NCBI GenBank assembly: GCA_032718475.1
Contig: JAUCBJ010002511.1
Coordinates: 1 to 27,740 of the forward strand
Source of the DNA: Nemertoderma westbladi
Taxonomy: Eukaryota; Xenacoelomorpha; Nemertodermatida; Nemertodermatidae
Direction of reading: 5' to 3'
Length of the DNA stretch: 27,740 bases
Shown in pieces: positions 1 through 10,162 of the stretch. A model generated the notes under the pieces. The model saw only the letters and a program-made list of their open reading frames with translations, was not told where the DNA came from and did no database searches. Both the position numbers and the translations under genes were made by a program. Positions within the stretch are counted from its first letter, which is position 1. The number at the start of each line of letters is the position of its first letter.

Positions 1-1
1 T

Positions 2-2155
2 TACTAATTTATCGCGTTCAAGCGCGATACTTTGCTGCACTTCTTGCAACTCTAGCCTACTTTCCCTCACTGTTCCCTTTAAATGTTGGACAGTCCCTTC
101 CAACTCTCGGACCTGTTGGGAGGAGCGTATCTGATTCTCCTTCATCTCTCCAAGGAGAATATCCATCCCCCGCCGTCTCTCGTCTACCCAATCAACCGCC
201 GAAACGGGATCCGCCAACGTCGTAGCGGGCAGACAAGGGACAATGGGCGACAAATTCGGAATATTTCGCTCGGGGTCCAGGACCTGAACTGTCTCTCGGG
301 CAGTTCTACGGGGCCCAGGTAGCTTAGTGCTATGTAGAGGGAACTTATAGGTAGTCTCAGGGAGCACAGGTATGTCTATCACCGAAGGGGTGATTTCAAG
401 AACAGGCCTAATTATTTCAGGCTCATCTACTATAGTAGGGAGTCTTTCTATTTTAATTATTGGGTCTGTGGGCTCTGTACTACCCAAGTTGGTGCTATTT
501 AGTTGCCTTCTAACAGCTGGAGGCAAATCAGGCAATTTCTGACGGTGGAATGTTCTTTTACGTCTACTTGGACGAGATCTATTTCCCTTGCCTTCAGTAT
601 CGGTGGTATCGCCTTCCTCAGATGATGTATACCCCTGTCTCTTGGGAGTAGATCGACTCATCATCTGCATATTGCTCGCTGTTAACTGTTTATTGAAGTT
701 GTCCTGCTTTTCTTGAAGAATTTCCAACTCTAGTTGGGTTGCCTCTTCAGATGCCCTCCGTTCTGCTTCTACCACTGCCTCTGCTGTTGCCAGTGCCGCC
801 TTTCTTTCTGCTTCGGCCGCTGCCTCTGCCGCTGCCTCTGCCGCTTTTGCCTTGGCCGCTGCCGCCTTTCTTTCTGCATCGGCCGCTGCCTCTGCCGCTG
901 CCTCTGCCGCTTTTGCCTTGGCCGCTGCCGCCTTTCTTTCTGCTTCTGCAGCTGCCACTGCTGCTGCTACTGCCGCTGCCTTTCTGTCTTCTATACGTTT
1001 TTTCTTTACTTGTTCTTCCTGTACCTTAACGACGCGGAGTTGTTCATCGAATTTAGCTTGATTAGCCGCTAACCTATCCACGTCGATGGCGTCAAGCACA
1101 CGCTGTGCTCCTTCACTATTAGGGCTAAGTCCCTCTAGTCTTCTCCGCAACTCTTCATCACCTACAAAACGCTGATAGTCTGACAGATAGATATCAATGG
1201 CATCCTTCTTATGCGGTTTCTCTGCCGTCGCCTCACTTTCCACTTGGGAAAAAGTAGCGTCTGTTGATTCTCCATGGGTTGATCGCTCCTCTAACTGAGC
1301 CTTCCACTGAGCTGCTCCTTGAACCTGGCGACTCACCCGTTGAAACCAAGTCTTTACGGCAACTTGCAACGACGTGTCTTGCTTTCGTTTAGAAGCCTCC
1401 TCAAAGGCGGATAAGATTAGCCTAATCCGCAGAACTCTTTCTCTAACTTGATAAAGCAGCGATCCCTGCTCTTGAGGTCCTTGAGGTTGTTGAAAAAGTT
1501 GCTTTTCTATTCGCTCCATAGAGCTGAAGAATCCCTGTGCGTATCCGGCTGCGGACCTCTTCCACACAGCTGGATCGATGGTTTCCTTGGCTACTCCCAT
1601 CCTGTGTATGTCTTCCCAGGCCGCTTCGGATAAATCAAACGGGAGTCCGGGTCCGGGGAAGTTCCATTGCGACTCGACAATAGACTTCAGTTCTTCACTA
1701 GTGTAGCCCGCGTAGCTATCTCTAGTTGACCGTTGACTTCTCGCCCAATCGATCTGGTGTTCTTCTACCGCGATCAATAACCCAGCGAGCACGGCTGCAG
1801 GAAGGATGAGAAGGGGATCCGTATAAACCGCATCCGTCATCTCTGCTCCGCTCTCGGGTGTCAGCTCTACAGTATCCTCACTACTGGAGCTGCTGGGCCG
1901 CTGAGGAATAAGTTCTTGACTAGCGGGTTGTTGCTGTTCCGCCGCTTGTTGGTCCCGCTTGACCTGAGCTCGGGTGCCTATGATAGACCTACGATGTTGG
2001 ACCAGCCTAGGTTCTGTTATTACTACTGGAGGGATGACTTTCCTCACAGTGGGAGGTGAACTGAATTTACGACCAGACAGTGGTACGTCTCTATCTGAGT
2101 CGCAGATAGTTACATCTAATAAACTGTCTGACAGGTTCTGCTTAGTATCAGACAT
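2..2155 (-). CDS. Gag-like alanine-rich coiled-coil protein, C-terminus off the window
   Basis: The minus-strand frame is open from an ATG at 2155 to the window edge (718 codons, no stop). I checked every line of this frame for TTA, CTA and TCA on the plus strand. An in-frame TAA lies about 12 codons upstream of the ATG, and there is no other ATG between, so this start is firm. The protein starts MSDTKQNLSDSLL and has a Gln/Ser-rich N-terminal third. A charged helical region follows, then an Ala/Glu/Lys coiled coil at about residues 388-453 built on a 22-residue repeat. A basic stretch (RSRPSRRKR, about residue 520), a proline-rich part and a second predicted coiled coil close to the edge complete it. 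No zinc knuckle, protease or polymerase is visible. The architecture suggests the gag or ORF1 protein of a retroelement whose later genes would lie to the left. That is inference; a host coiled-coil protein is possible. Cys-rich and Pro-rich plus-strand ORFs here are antisense shadows. Confidence 0.75.
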   Translation of the reverse strand, partial: MSDTKQNLSDSLLDVTICDSDRDVPLSGRKFSSPPTVRKVIPPVVITEPRLVQHRRSIIGTRAQVKRDQQAAEQQQPASQELIPQRPSSSSSEDTVELTPESGAEMTDAVYTDPLLILPAAVLAGLLIAVEEHQIDWARSQRSTRDSYAGYTSEELKSIVESQWNFPGPGLPFDLSEAAWEDIHRMGVAKETIDPAVWKRSAAGYAQGFFSSMERIEKQLFQQPQGPQEQGSLLYQVRERVLRIRLILSAFEEASKRKQDTSLQVAVKTWFQRVSRQVQGAAQWKAQLEERSTHGESTDATFSQVESEATAEKPHKKDAIDIYLSDYQRFVGDEELRRRLEGLSPNSEGAQRVLDAIDVDRLAANQAKFDEQLRVVKVQEEQVKKKRIEDRKAAAVAAAVAAAEAERKAAAAKAKAAEAAAEAAADAERKAAAAKAKAAEAAAEAAAEAERKAALATAEAVVEAERRASEEATQLELEILQEKQDNFNKQLTASNMQMMSRSTPKRQGYTSSEEGDTTDTEGKGNRSRPSRRKRTFHRQKLPDLPPAVRRQLNSTNLGSTEPTDPIIKIERLPTIVDEPEIIRPVLEITPSVIDIPVLPETTYKFPLHSTKLPGPRRTARETVQVLDPERNIPNLSPIVPCLPATTLADPVSAVDWVDERRRGMDILLGEMKENQIRSSQQVRELEGTVQHLKGTVRESRLELQEVQQSIALERDKLV
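795..992 (-). repeat. 66-bp in-frame tandem repeat coding an Ala/Glu/Lys helix
   Basis: The plus-strand string GCCGCCTTTCTTTCTGC recurs at 795, 861 and 927, an exact 66-bp period. On the minus strand each unit encodes 22 residues of the type AERKAAAAKAKAAEAAAEAA. The period is a multiple of three, so copy-number change keeps the reading frame. The GC-rich codons contrast with the AT-rich flanks. Confidence 0.9.
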
Positions 2156-2289
2156 GACTATGTATACCGTTGAATGTCTACTGCTGTATTACAGTCTAAG
2201 CAAGTCTAGTAACTCAGTATGAACTGCTAGCCTAGTAATTAATTACCGTTACTGCTACTCAGTGTAGCGTGATATATATATAATATATT

Positions 2290-2545
2290 AGAATACCGGT
2301 ATACTTATAGTATATATAACTATATAAGTATTATTACAGACTAGGTTTATCACAGAATACCGGTATAATTTTAGCACAAATATATATAAATATATAATAG
2401 GCCTATCGGAATACCGGTATACAGCTTACAGTTTGTAGGATATATAATTCTGAAATAGAATTAATTACAAGTACCGGTATAATTTCAGCCTAGATTTATA
2501 GAAATAAAGATAATAGGCCTATCGTAAATACCGGTATATCAATTA
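2290..2545. repeat. Tandem array with five TACCGGTA palindromes
   Basis: The 8-bp palindrome TACCGGTA (or TACCGGTAT) occurs at 2294, 2358, 2412, 2472 and 2529, with spacings of 64, 54, 60 and 57 bp. A longer unit of 116 bp is also visible: AATAGGCCTATCG recurs at about 2396 and 2512. The array lies just upstream of the gag-like ORF on its strand, where a promoter or leader would be, but no function can be shown from sequence alone. Confidence 0.8.
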
Positions 2546-3477
2546 TTTCAAATAATTGAATTTCTGTTACTTTAGGGTTACTTTGTTACTTTACTTACTT
2601 TATTACCGTTATTTGAGCAGTAATCCAACTGATATTGAGACCTAATGGTTTTATGGTAGGCCTACTATTTATAAATCGTTAGATTTGATTTATAATATAT
2701 ATATACCCGTTTTAATGGGTTTTGTCTATGTTTGAAATAAATGTTATTATTTCTGGGGTAATCACTACACAAAGCGGTGCGCTTTCAATGAAGTATTACT
2801 TATGAGACACTAAAACAAATAATACTAATTTACCTAAGTTACTTAATACTACAAATTACGTACAATTCGGGTGAGATTACAATCTCTAAATAAATGCAAA
2901 AATTTACAAAAACGCAAAATACTAATTTTTAGGGTAATTTTACAAGAAGTCTACAAACCAGCCTAACAAAGGGTTAGAAAACCGGTTATTACACGGACAG
3001 GGTACTACGGTATTTGAAATAATAAGTAGTAGTAAATACACTGCGTTGTCTAGATAGGAAAATGCCACCGCCTGACGACCTATAGCCGTATCGCTATAGG
3101 TTCTACGTTATGTATCACGGAGTGTTCCTACCTAGAAGTTAATAGAGCTAATCGAATGTGCCTATCAACCACTTTACAACACAGATATAATGCCTACAAT
3201 AATTACTTCGGAAAGTACGGTACACTAAACCCTAAATTAGGTACGAGTACTTGTATAACAAATAATCAGTAGTTAAATATACTTGAACAGCTAAAAGAAC
3301 CACGGCATCTGCTGGAGTGACCGATGCACAAAATCACCAGTCTTTACCTACGCCGAGCAGCCCGTGTAGTACCGGGGTTAATTTAACTATAACGGTATGT
3401 ATAACAAACACAATTACTGTAGGAACAAACTTAGGGACTTGAATGTTGCGAATAATCGCATAAACTCTGAATAATAA
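2546..3477. other. No gene seen; AT-rich non-coding DNA
   Basis: There is no convincing ORF on either strand and no tRNA-like or element-terminal structure that I can recognise. It sits between two tandem-repeat blocks upstream of the minus-strand gag-like ORF and may be part of the leader or LTR of the same element. Confidence 0.5.
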
Positions 3478-4053
3478 ATATTACGCTACGCGTACAAACT
3501 ACTCAAACAAAATACAGACCGAACACTGACAGACTACTATCAAGCCTAAACAAACTACGGTATATGCAGACTCCGAAATGATTAGGGAGTATGCGCTCTA
3601 ACCCAGTAGTGCGACTTATTCTTTAGTTGGGGGTTTACCTTACAGTGTTCACTGCCCCTACTGCCTAATCGTACTTAATCGGACAGATGATCTACACACG
3701 CGGCAATCCGTTCAGACCTAATAACAGCCAGACAACTATCCAGCCTACAAATTATTTAAATAAAATTATACGCTACCCGTACAGACTTACACAAACAAAG
3801 TACAGACTAAACGATGGCAGACTACTCTCAAGCCTAAATAAACTACAGGACATGCAGACTCCGAAATGATTAGGGAGTATGCGCTCTAACCCAGTAGTGC
3901 GACTTATTCTTTAGTTGGGGGTTTACCTTACAGTGTTCACTGCCCCTACTTCCTAACCGTACTTAATCGGACAAATGCTCTACACACACTGCAATTCGTT
4001 CGGACTTAACAGCAATCAGACAACAGCTCAGCCTACAAATTGTCTGTACAATC
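3478..4053. repeat. Two-copy 288-bp tandem repeat
   Basis: The motif CTCCGAAATGATTAGGGAG occurs at 3571 and again at 3859, 288 bp apart. The match extends through GCGCTCTAACCCAGTAGTG, TTCTTTAGTTGGGGGTTTAC and the TACTTAATCGGACA part in both copies. The preceding parts (about 3480-3570 and 3766-3858) are also similar but more diverged. This is a direct tandem duplication with no ORF. A small ORF inside it is not credible as a gene. Confidence 0.88.
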
Positions 4054-5544
4054 TGATCAGGTTTACACGCCTTCTGTTCAATACTGGCCTACAAACAAAT
4101 AAAACTGACAGAAATAGGCCTAAGTAAAATCCCAATAAAAACCAGGCGTCCCCGATTAATTATTAAGACCTACCGGCGTATATAATCAAATCGAATAATA
4201 CTGCTGTACTTATACGGAAGTAGGTACCGGTCCGGATGATCAGGCAATCAGGCCTACTGGTTACCGGTCGACCGGTACTTTCGACTTTATTGCTTACTGC
4301 AATAAAGAAGCTATATCCTTTAATGTTCGCGCTTTCAGACCTTTGGCAGTTTAACCCGCCAAATTAGAATGTCTTCTAGATAATAAATCTGCTTTTTAGT
4401 CTATGACAAGTATTTGATTCACTACACTAGTCGAAACCAATCCGTGCGCGACCATTCACCCGCTGGATATTCCCGGGAGATTGGGTTCGACGGTTTAATT
4501 TTTATTGCTATGTAAGCCTAATGTATTATTCGACTGACAGTATTATAATCTCTGACAATATTATTCACCTTCGGTAATATTAACAGTTCCTTTAGGACGT
4601 GGCGCTTTATCTATATAAACAGAGTTATGACTTAAACTACTCCCAACGATATGGCTTAATTATAATCCACATATATGACGCATTCTTTAGGAATTGCTTC
4701 TTTAACAGACTCACTCATACACTATGCTGCACAATACTGCACACTAATCTGCCAATCTTCACTGATTTTAGTCACATATAAAAGGAACACAGGCTGACTC
4801 ATGTAGGGTCTATCAAATAACATTAGATTCACTTCAAACCACTTTAACATAAGTCACAATCGTTTATCTGTAACCCTTCTCTCTTACCTTCGGTATATCA
4901 AGAATATTGGGTTTCGGGGTTGTTTATCGTTATTCCAAATATAATTATTCATCAACCATATTATGAAGAACTGACGGTAAATAGCAGTATAACAATATAA
5001 AAGTATGCACAATGTTACACAGTATGCAGTGTATGCAGTACTGCAGTATGCAGACATCAGTCATCAGTATGCAGTCCGTTTGTTAAAGGATATATGCCCT
5101 TTATAATTAAACCTACTAGTGTACGACTAAAAAGCAGTACAGCACAAAAATACTTCCAAGCCGTTCTTTCTTTGGCTCAAGACTGAATGTAAACACTGCA
5201 CATAGGCATTGCGTCATTTCTCGGAAATTTTCTGTACAAGGAGCCACAAAAACGCTCTCATTGGCTGACTGAACTGAGAGACGCCGTAGAACAAAGGAAA
5301 TCAACACGTATGAATGTCAGCTGTTAACCGTAGTCATAGTAACTACTGTTCAAGAGTAGCTATCACCCCTTTGCGTCACGAATTGCCATAGAATCATAAA
5401 ATATACCTTTCACAGTACACATACGGAGGAAATAGGTCTTAGATCCTCTAAAAACACCGATACAGCAATAATACGGTCTCTTACACTTATTAAATCAACT
5501 ACAGAGTATTTTAATGTAAAAGATAATAAAAATAACGGGGCAAT
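4054..5544. other. No gene seen; 3' flank of the Penelope-like element
   Basis: No coding sequence is supported. A compact cluster of palindromes (ACCGGT three times, with TCGA and CCGG) lies at 4228-4277. A small irregular repeat of AGTATGCAG lies at about 5020-5080. The stretch next to 5545 should be the 3' untranslated part of the minus-strand Penelope-like element. No terminal repeat matching the region upstream of its start was found by eye. Confidence 0.45.
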
Positions 5545-8460
5545 TCAGCAAAGGCTTTTACATTGTTTCCTATACCCGTTTATGACCGATTTATGTTTAG
5601 ATACTCTCTCGGCCAGCTTTTGCTCGGTCTGGCCAATATAAAAACCCCCCGGGTGGTCTTTGCACGTGATTGCATATAATACATTTGACGATACACACGA
5701 GAAAGAGCCCGTAACACGATCACCCCATGGTAGTACAGGAAGGTCAAACAAAAACGGGCACGTAAGGCACCCCCCGCGTCCACATGGTGTGTTTCCCTGT
5801 CCTCTTGATGAGTCGCGTTTCACTATCAAGGAATTCCCCAAGTTTAGTCCACCTCTCTTCGTGACAATCACCCTAGCCCCGACCTCGGCTAAGGCGCGTT
5901 TGTTGTTGACCAACACAGTCTTTACGCACGGTCTAAAAGTTCCATCAATTTTGAAATAAAAGCAATCCCCACCCCTCTCGTCATTTCTGTTTCGAGGGGT
6001 CCGTCGTTTATCCCACTTTATTTCTCGGAGTCGCTCTAGGAACTCCTGCGGATATCCCGACACCCAACAGTCTGTGAGGTACCGATCCCTCGCAGATTCA
6101 TAATCAACACCCCCTACCCCGCCGGTCAGGCGCCAAAATCGTAACAATTGGCCTCTAACCACTGATTTCAGTAACTGGTTGTCATGGTTACTTAAATAAG
6201 GAACGGGTAACTTCCGCGAAAGTGGTTTAAAATACACTCGGGTTTTTATTTCACCCCGTACTGATTTATACAGTTCCATATCCAAAAATACGGATGTAGT
6301 GTTTGAAAATTCAAATGTAAACTTAATGTCATCAGTTCCAAACACTTCCCTCCCCGCGTTATTATACTCAGATATAATGTTCTCTTTGGTTCGATCCGAT
6401 ACGGTGTAATCGAAAATGGCTTCACCATCGTCTACAAAGGTATGGAAAAAGATGGCACCGTACATGGTGATAAGGCCCACGTGGGTGTGTAGGCGGTGGA
6501 CGGCTAAAACGGCAATCGCCTTCGCCGCCGGTACACCCATACCCAACCCCTTGGTCAGTACGTAAAATCCCTCTTTAAACTTAAAATATGTGTGGGATAC
6601 TACAAACATTAACAGCTGAATAATTTGATCTAAAGTATACCCCATTTTATCTAAAATGTCCTCATTCTCCCTTACGGCGGCAGTAATCCCTTCAACAGCC
6701 ACTTCAAAGGATATTGAAGGGTACATTTCCACTACATCTAGGGACATAAAAGTCGCCCTGGGGTATGATCCTACGGGAATCCTCTCTTTCACCGATTTTG
6801 AATCTTTGGCATAATGTGGCATTCGTAACAGTAGTGGCTGTATGAGTGAGTCCAGCAGTTTTGCGGGACGTTCGACGAGAGTTCCCGTAGTCGAGACGAT
6901 AAGCCTTGCCTTCGGTGCGGAGATCCCATTGCCCCAGTCGATCCATTGGTCTCGATCCTTATGGTCTTTAAAAAGGGGATATACATATCCCATTGCTGGT
7001 CGTTTCACGTGTAAGAAGTCTTTAAGAGGTCCTTCGTTGAGATCCATAAGCCGGAAAGTGTCTTTTAGGTGTTTTAGGTACTTATTAGTTGGGTCCCAGG
7101 GAAGTTTCTTATATGTATCCTCATCTGTCAAAATTCTGGCAATTTCTTTTTGTTTAATTTCCTCATCTACTATGATGACGTTTCCCGTCTTGTCTCCTTG
7201 TACTATCGCTATGTCTTTGTTATTCTTTAGGTTCTTTAAACATTTGTGGTGCTCCTCAGAAATGTTTCTGTTTTTAGTCTTTTTGCCTACGTGTTTCATC
7301 TCTTCCTCTATCGTTTTGTGGAGCTCGGAGATCGTGCTTTCAATGGTTGGGTTATCGCACACAGGCGCGACGTATCTCCATTTACTGGGGATCTTCACTG
7401 GTTTGTATTCTAGTGGTATCGCTGTTGGCGGTGGAGAAACTCTTTCATACCCTGGAATTCTTCGATTTATTGGTTCCTCCCGTTGCAGCAGGGTTAGGTT
7501 TAAAGTTAACAACCCCTCTCTCCTCGGTGTGTCCGTCGGGTTCTGTACCCTCAGTTCGGGTGATGTACCGGTATTGGTAACTGGAAGGCTTATACTTGGT
7601 CCGAGTACAATCGGTGTACTCAAGTTTACCAGTGGTTGAGGAGTTGGGCCCGCGCTCACGTCTCCCCCAAATAGTTTTCTTACTACCGCAGAGTCTCCTC
7701 TTCTTGACTGGTTTACTGAAAAAGTTGCGAACATCGTGTCCAAAGTTTCAAGTTCGTCGCAGTCGTCTTCTTCTGCGTCGTTTGGCTCCGTCCACGGGAA
7801 TCCGACGTTTAAAGGTGTGACATCGAACGATACCTCCTGGTTCGTCTCGTTGTCGTTAACCTCGCTTGCGAGGGTGGTTAACCGTGGTTCGGGGGTTTGA
7901 TTCAGGTCGATGGTGTCGTCTTCGCGTTGTTTCCTAAGGATGGCGTAGCGCAGATTGCTGGCTAGGCAGGAAATGTCGACATGCGCATCCAATAGATTTG
8001 AACGATTGGGTCTCCCAGTAGGGATGAACTTAAAACCCAGACTGAGCAGGTCCCTTTCTTTCCTCTTTAGTTGGGTTGACGAAAGGTTAACGACGTTGTC
8101 GAACGTCTTTACACCTTTACCGTTTCCAATTAAGTCAATCAAGGGACGTCTAACTAGGCGTTGCGGCACAAGCCAACTGGGGGTCATTCTCGTTCGCCAT
8201 CGGTCGTGCCACATCTTGATGCTGATCAATTTATTCGAAACTATGTTCCTCCGTTCTTTCTGTTCTCCCTGGTCAATTGTGTAGAGCCAGAACTCCACAA
8301 ATCGCAGAAGAGTGTTCCAGTCTTCGCCTATCGTACCGGCCTCTATATGTTTACTTATCCAGTTTCGGAAATTCCGGTATTGGTAAATCCAGCTGTGCTT
8401 ACAGATTCTTAAGTTAGTATAATATTCTGTTATGTGTCGGCCTAATATCTTTTTCACCAC
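5545..8460 (-). CDS. Penelope-like element reverse transcriptase with C-terminal GIY-YIG-like domain
   Basis: This is an uninterrupted 971-codon ORF. It has a basic N-terminus; a Penelope-type pre-RT motif at about residue 122 (NLSSTQLKRKERDLLSLGF); an acidic, Ser/Thr/Pro-rich linker at about 180-355; and the pre-palm block ending in TYKKLPWDPT. RT core motifs follow: KARLIVSTTGT (about 516), LDVVEMYPSI (motif A, about 572), GLGMGVPAAKA (motif B, about 637), FVDDG (motif C, about 674) and VFLDMELY. The C-terminus has a cysteine cluster CGRGGCLTC (about 892) and a GIY-YIG-like end, VLYAITC (about 925) and FYIGQT (about 938), with Arg and His of the next helix. Such proteins copy RNA into DNA by target-primed synthesis, and GIY-YIG makes the nick. 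The protein stops at TGA only about 30 residues after FYIGQT, before the late conserved Glu expected in this nuclease fold. The linker is long for the family. The ORF is otherwise intact, which suggests recent activity. Confidence 0.92.
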   Translation of the reverse strand: MVKKILGRHITEYYTNLRICKHSWIYQYRNFRNWISKHIEAGTIGEDWNTLLRFVEFWLYTIDQGEQKERRNIVSNKLISIKMWHDRWRTRMTPSWLVPQRLVRRPLIDLIGNGKGVKTFDNVVNLSSTQLKRKERDLLSLGFKFIPTGRPNRSNLLDAHVDISCLASNLRYAILRKQREDDTIDLNQTPEPRLTTLASEVNDNETNQEVSFDVTPLNVGFPWTEPNDAEEDDCDELETLDTMFATFSVNQSRRGDSAVVRKLFGGDVSAGPTPQPLVNLSTPIVLGPSISLPVTNTGTSPELRVQNPTDTPRREGLLTLNLTLLQREEPINRRIPGYERVSPPPTAIPLEYKPVKIPSKWRYVAPVCDNPTIESTISELHKTIEEEMKHVGKKTKNRNISEEHHKCLKNLKNNKDIAIVQGDKTGNVIIVDEEIKQKEIARILTDEDTYKKLPWDPTNKYLKHLKDTFRLMDLNEGPLKDFLHVKRPAMGYVYPLFKDHKDRDQWIDWGNGISAPKARLIVSTTGTLVERPAKLLDSLIQPLLLRMPHYAKDSKSVKERIPVGSYPRATFMSLDVVEMYPSISFEVAVEGITAAVRENEDILDKMGYTLDQIIQLLMFVVSHTYFKFKEGFYVLTKGLGMGVPAAKAIAVLAVHRLHTHVGLITMYGAIFFHTFVDDGEAIFDYTVSDRTKENIISEYNNAGREVFGTDDIKFTFEFSNTTSVFLDMELYKSVRGEIKTRVYFKPLSRKLPVPYLSNHDNQLLKSVVRGQLLRFWRLTGGVGGVDYESARDRYLTDCWVSGYPQEFLERLREIKWDKRRTPRNRNDERGGDCFYFKIDGTFRPCVKTVLVNNKRALAEVGARVIVTKRGGLNLGNSLIVKRDSSRGQGNTPCGRGGCLTCPFLFDLPVLPWGDRVTGSFSCVSSNVLYAITCKDHPGGFYIGQTEQKLAERVSKHKSVINGYRKQCKSLC

Positions 8461-8582
8461 ATACTCAGCTAAGTAGCTTTATTGATATTATACATTACTG
8501 CATTATATGGGCGTGTAAAACTCCAACTGAAATAGTTTTTATCATTAAGTTACAACAATAATATGAACGCCCTGAAGACGGC

Positions 8583-10162
8583 ATGTCGTTATTTAAGCAA
8601 TTTCAACCAAACATCGAGGTCAGCCCTACAAGGAAAATATATGACAAGACACTACCTATAGAAACAGGGGACTTCACACCTGCCGAACTCCAAAGAAGCA
8701 TTAAAAGCATGTCCAATAATAAAGCGAGTGGATTAGATGAAATCCCAGCGGAGGTATGGAAAACCGGAGTGCTAAATAGACCATTATTGAATGTTTGCAA
8801 CCGGATGTTAAAAGGGGAAAAGCCACCACCAATTTGGACTAAAGGTCAACTAAAGCCTCTCCCCAAGAAAGGAGACCTCGGCATACCAACAACCTATCGT
8901 GGGATCTGTCTGCTTGTGGTAGCTGCCAAAATATACTATAAAATGATTCTATATAGGATTAGGCCTCACATAGAGAAACTACTGCGTAAGAGCCAAAACG
9001 GATTTCGACCAAGTAGATCAACAATAGCTCAGATACTTGCACTACGGAGACTGATTGAAGGAATTAAGTCAAAGAATCTCCCCGCAGTCATGACTTTTGT
9101 GGACTTCAAGAAGGCATTCGACTCCATCCATAGAGGTAAAATGCCTGAAATCCTAAGAGCTTATGGAATACCAGAAGTAATTGTTGCTGGCATTGGCATT
9201 ATGACACAGAAGCGCAGGTACTCTCACCAGATGGTGAAACTGAGTTTTTCTCAATCCTGGCTGGCATACTGCAAGGTGACACATTAGCACCATTACTATT
9301 TGTAATTGTGCTGGATTACGCAATGAGGACGGCCACAAAGGGTGAAGATCTGGGATTCACACTTCAAGATCGCAGAAGTAGTAGATATACGGCAACTACA
9401 GTCACAGACACCGACTTTGCGGATGACATCGCCCTGCTCTCTAATACGCTAGCAGATGCACAGCTTCTACTAAATAAAGTGGAGTGGGCTGCTAAGGAGG
9501 TTGGATTGCATATAAATGCTACCAAGACCGAATTCATGACCTTTAATGTTGATGGAAACTTGACAACCATTGATAATAATCAACTAAGGAAGGTCGATGA
9601 CTTCCAGTACCTTGGATCATGGATAGAGACTAGCAAAAAGGACATAGAAGTTAGGAAAGCAAAGGCTTGGGTAGCTCTATCAAAAATGGATACCATCTGG
9701 AAATCAGATCTCTCCAGGCACCTGAAGACTAAGTTCTTACGAGCCACAGTGGAAAGTGTATTTTTATACGGGGGTGAGACCTGGACACTGACTAAATCAC
9801 TTGAATAACGAATTGATGGTTGCTACACAAGACTACTAAGGGCAGCCCTAAACATCAGCTGGAGACAACACATGACAAACGCCGAGCTTTATGGTACAAT
9901 ACCACCTGTATCAACCACCCTCCGTGAACGCAGATTAAGATTCAGTGGGCACTGCTGGCGAAGTAAAGACGAGGTCATACAAGATCTACTTCTCTGGCAA
10001 CCAATTCATGGAAAGCGTAGTCGTGGACGACCTGCCATAACATAATATATAGACCAACTTGAAAGGGATACTGAACTTGGGAGAAACGAAATTGCGACAA
10101 CTATGGAGAATCGGGAAGCCTGGAAGGATCTCATTTCCACTGTCCGAGTTCGCTCGACCTAG
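8583..10162 (+). pseudogene. RTE-like LINE, reverse transcriptase and C-terminal part, 5'-truncated and broken
   Basis: The RT runs from the N-terminal finger (KASGLDEIPAEVWKTG, near 8725) through FVDFKKAFDSIHRG (motif A, near 9100) and ILQGDTLAPLLFVIVLD (motif B, 9261-9312) to DFADDIALL (motif C, near 9412). It continues through the YLGSWIETS and LYGGETWTLT blocks to the C-terminal HCWR and LLLWQP blocks. The reading frame shifts near 9200-9205, so motif B is in another frame from motif A. In-frame stops occur at 9806-9808 (TAA) and about 10042. The original stop is the TAG at 10160-10162, followed by a TAGTAAGTAGTAG tail. No endonuclease domain is visible, so the copy is 5'-truncated. The motif set resembles the RTE clade of non-LTR retrotransposons; clade assignment is from memory. 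It is dead. Confidence 0.9.

Noticed and set aside
734-1072. Cys-rich and Leu/Pro-rich plus-strand ORFs that look like a small secreted cysteine-rich protein
   Set aside because: They are the antisense readings of the Ala/Glu/Lys repeat in the long minus-strand ORF.
6842-7639. 265-codon plus-strand ORF
   Set aside because: It is antisense to the Penelope-like RT, which carries all the conserved motifs.
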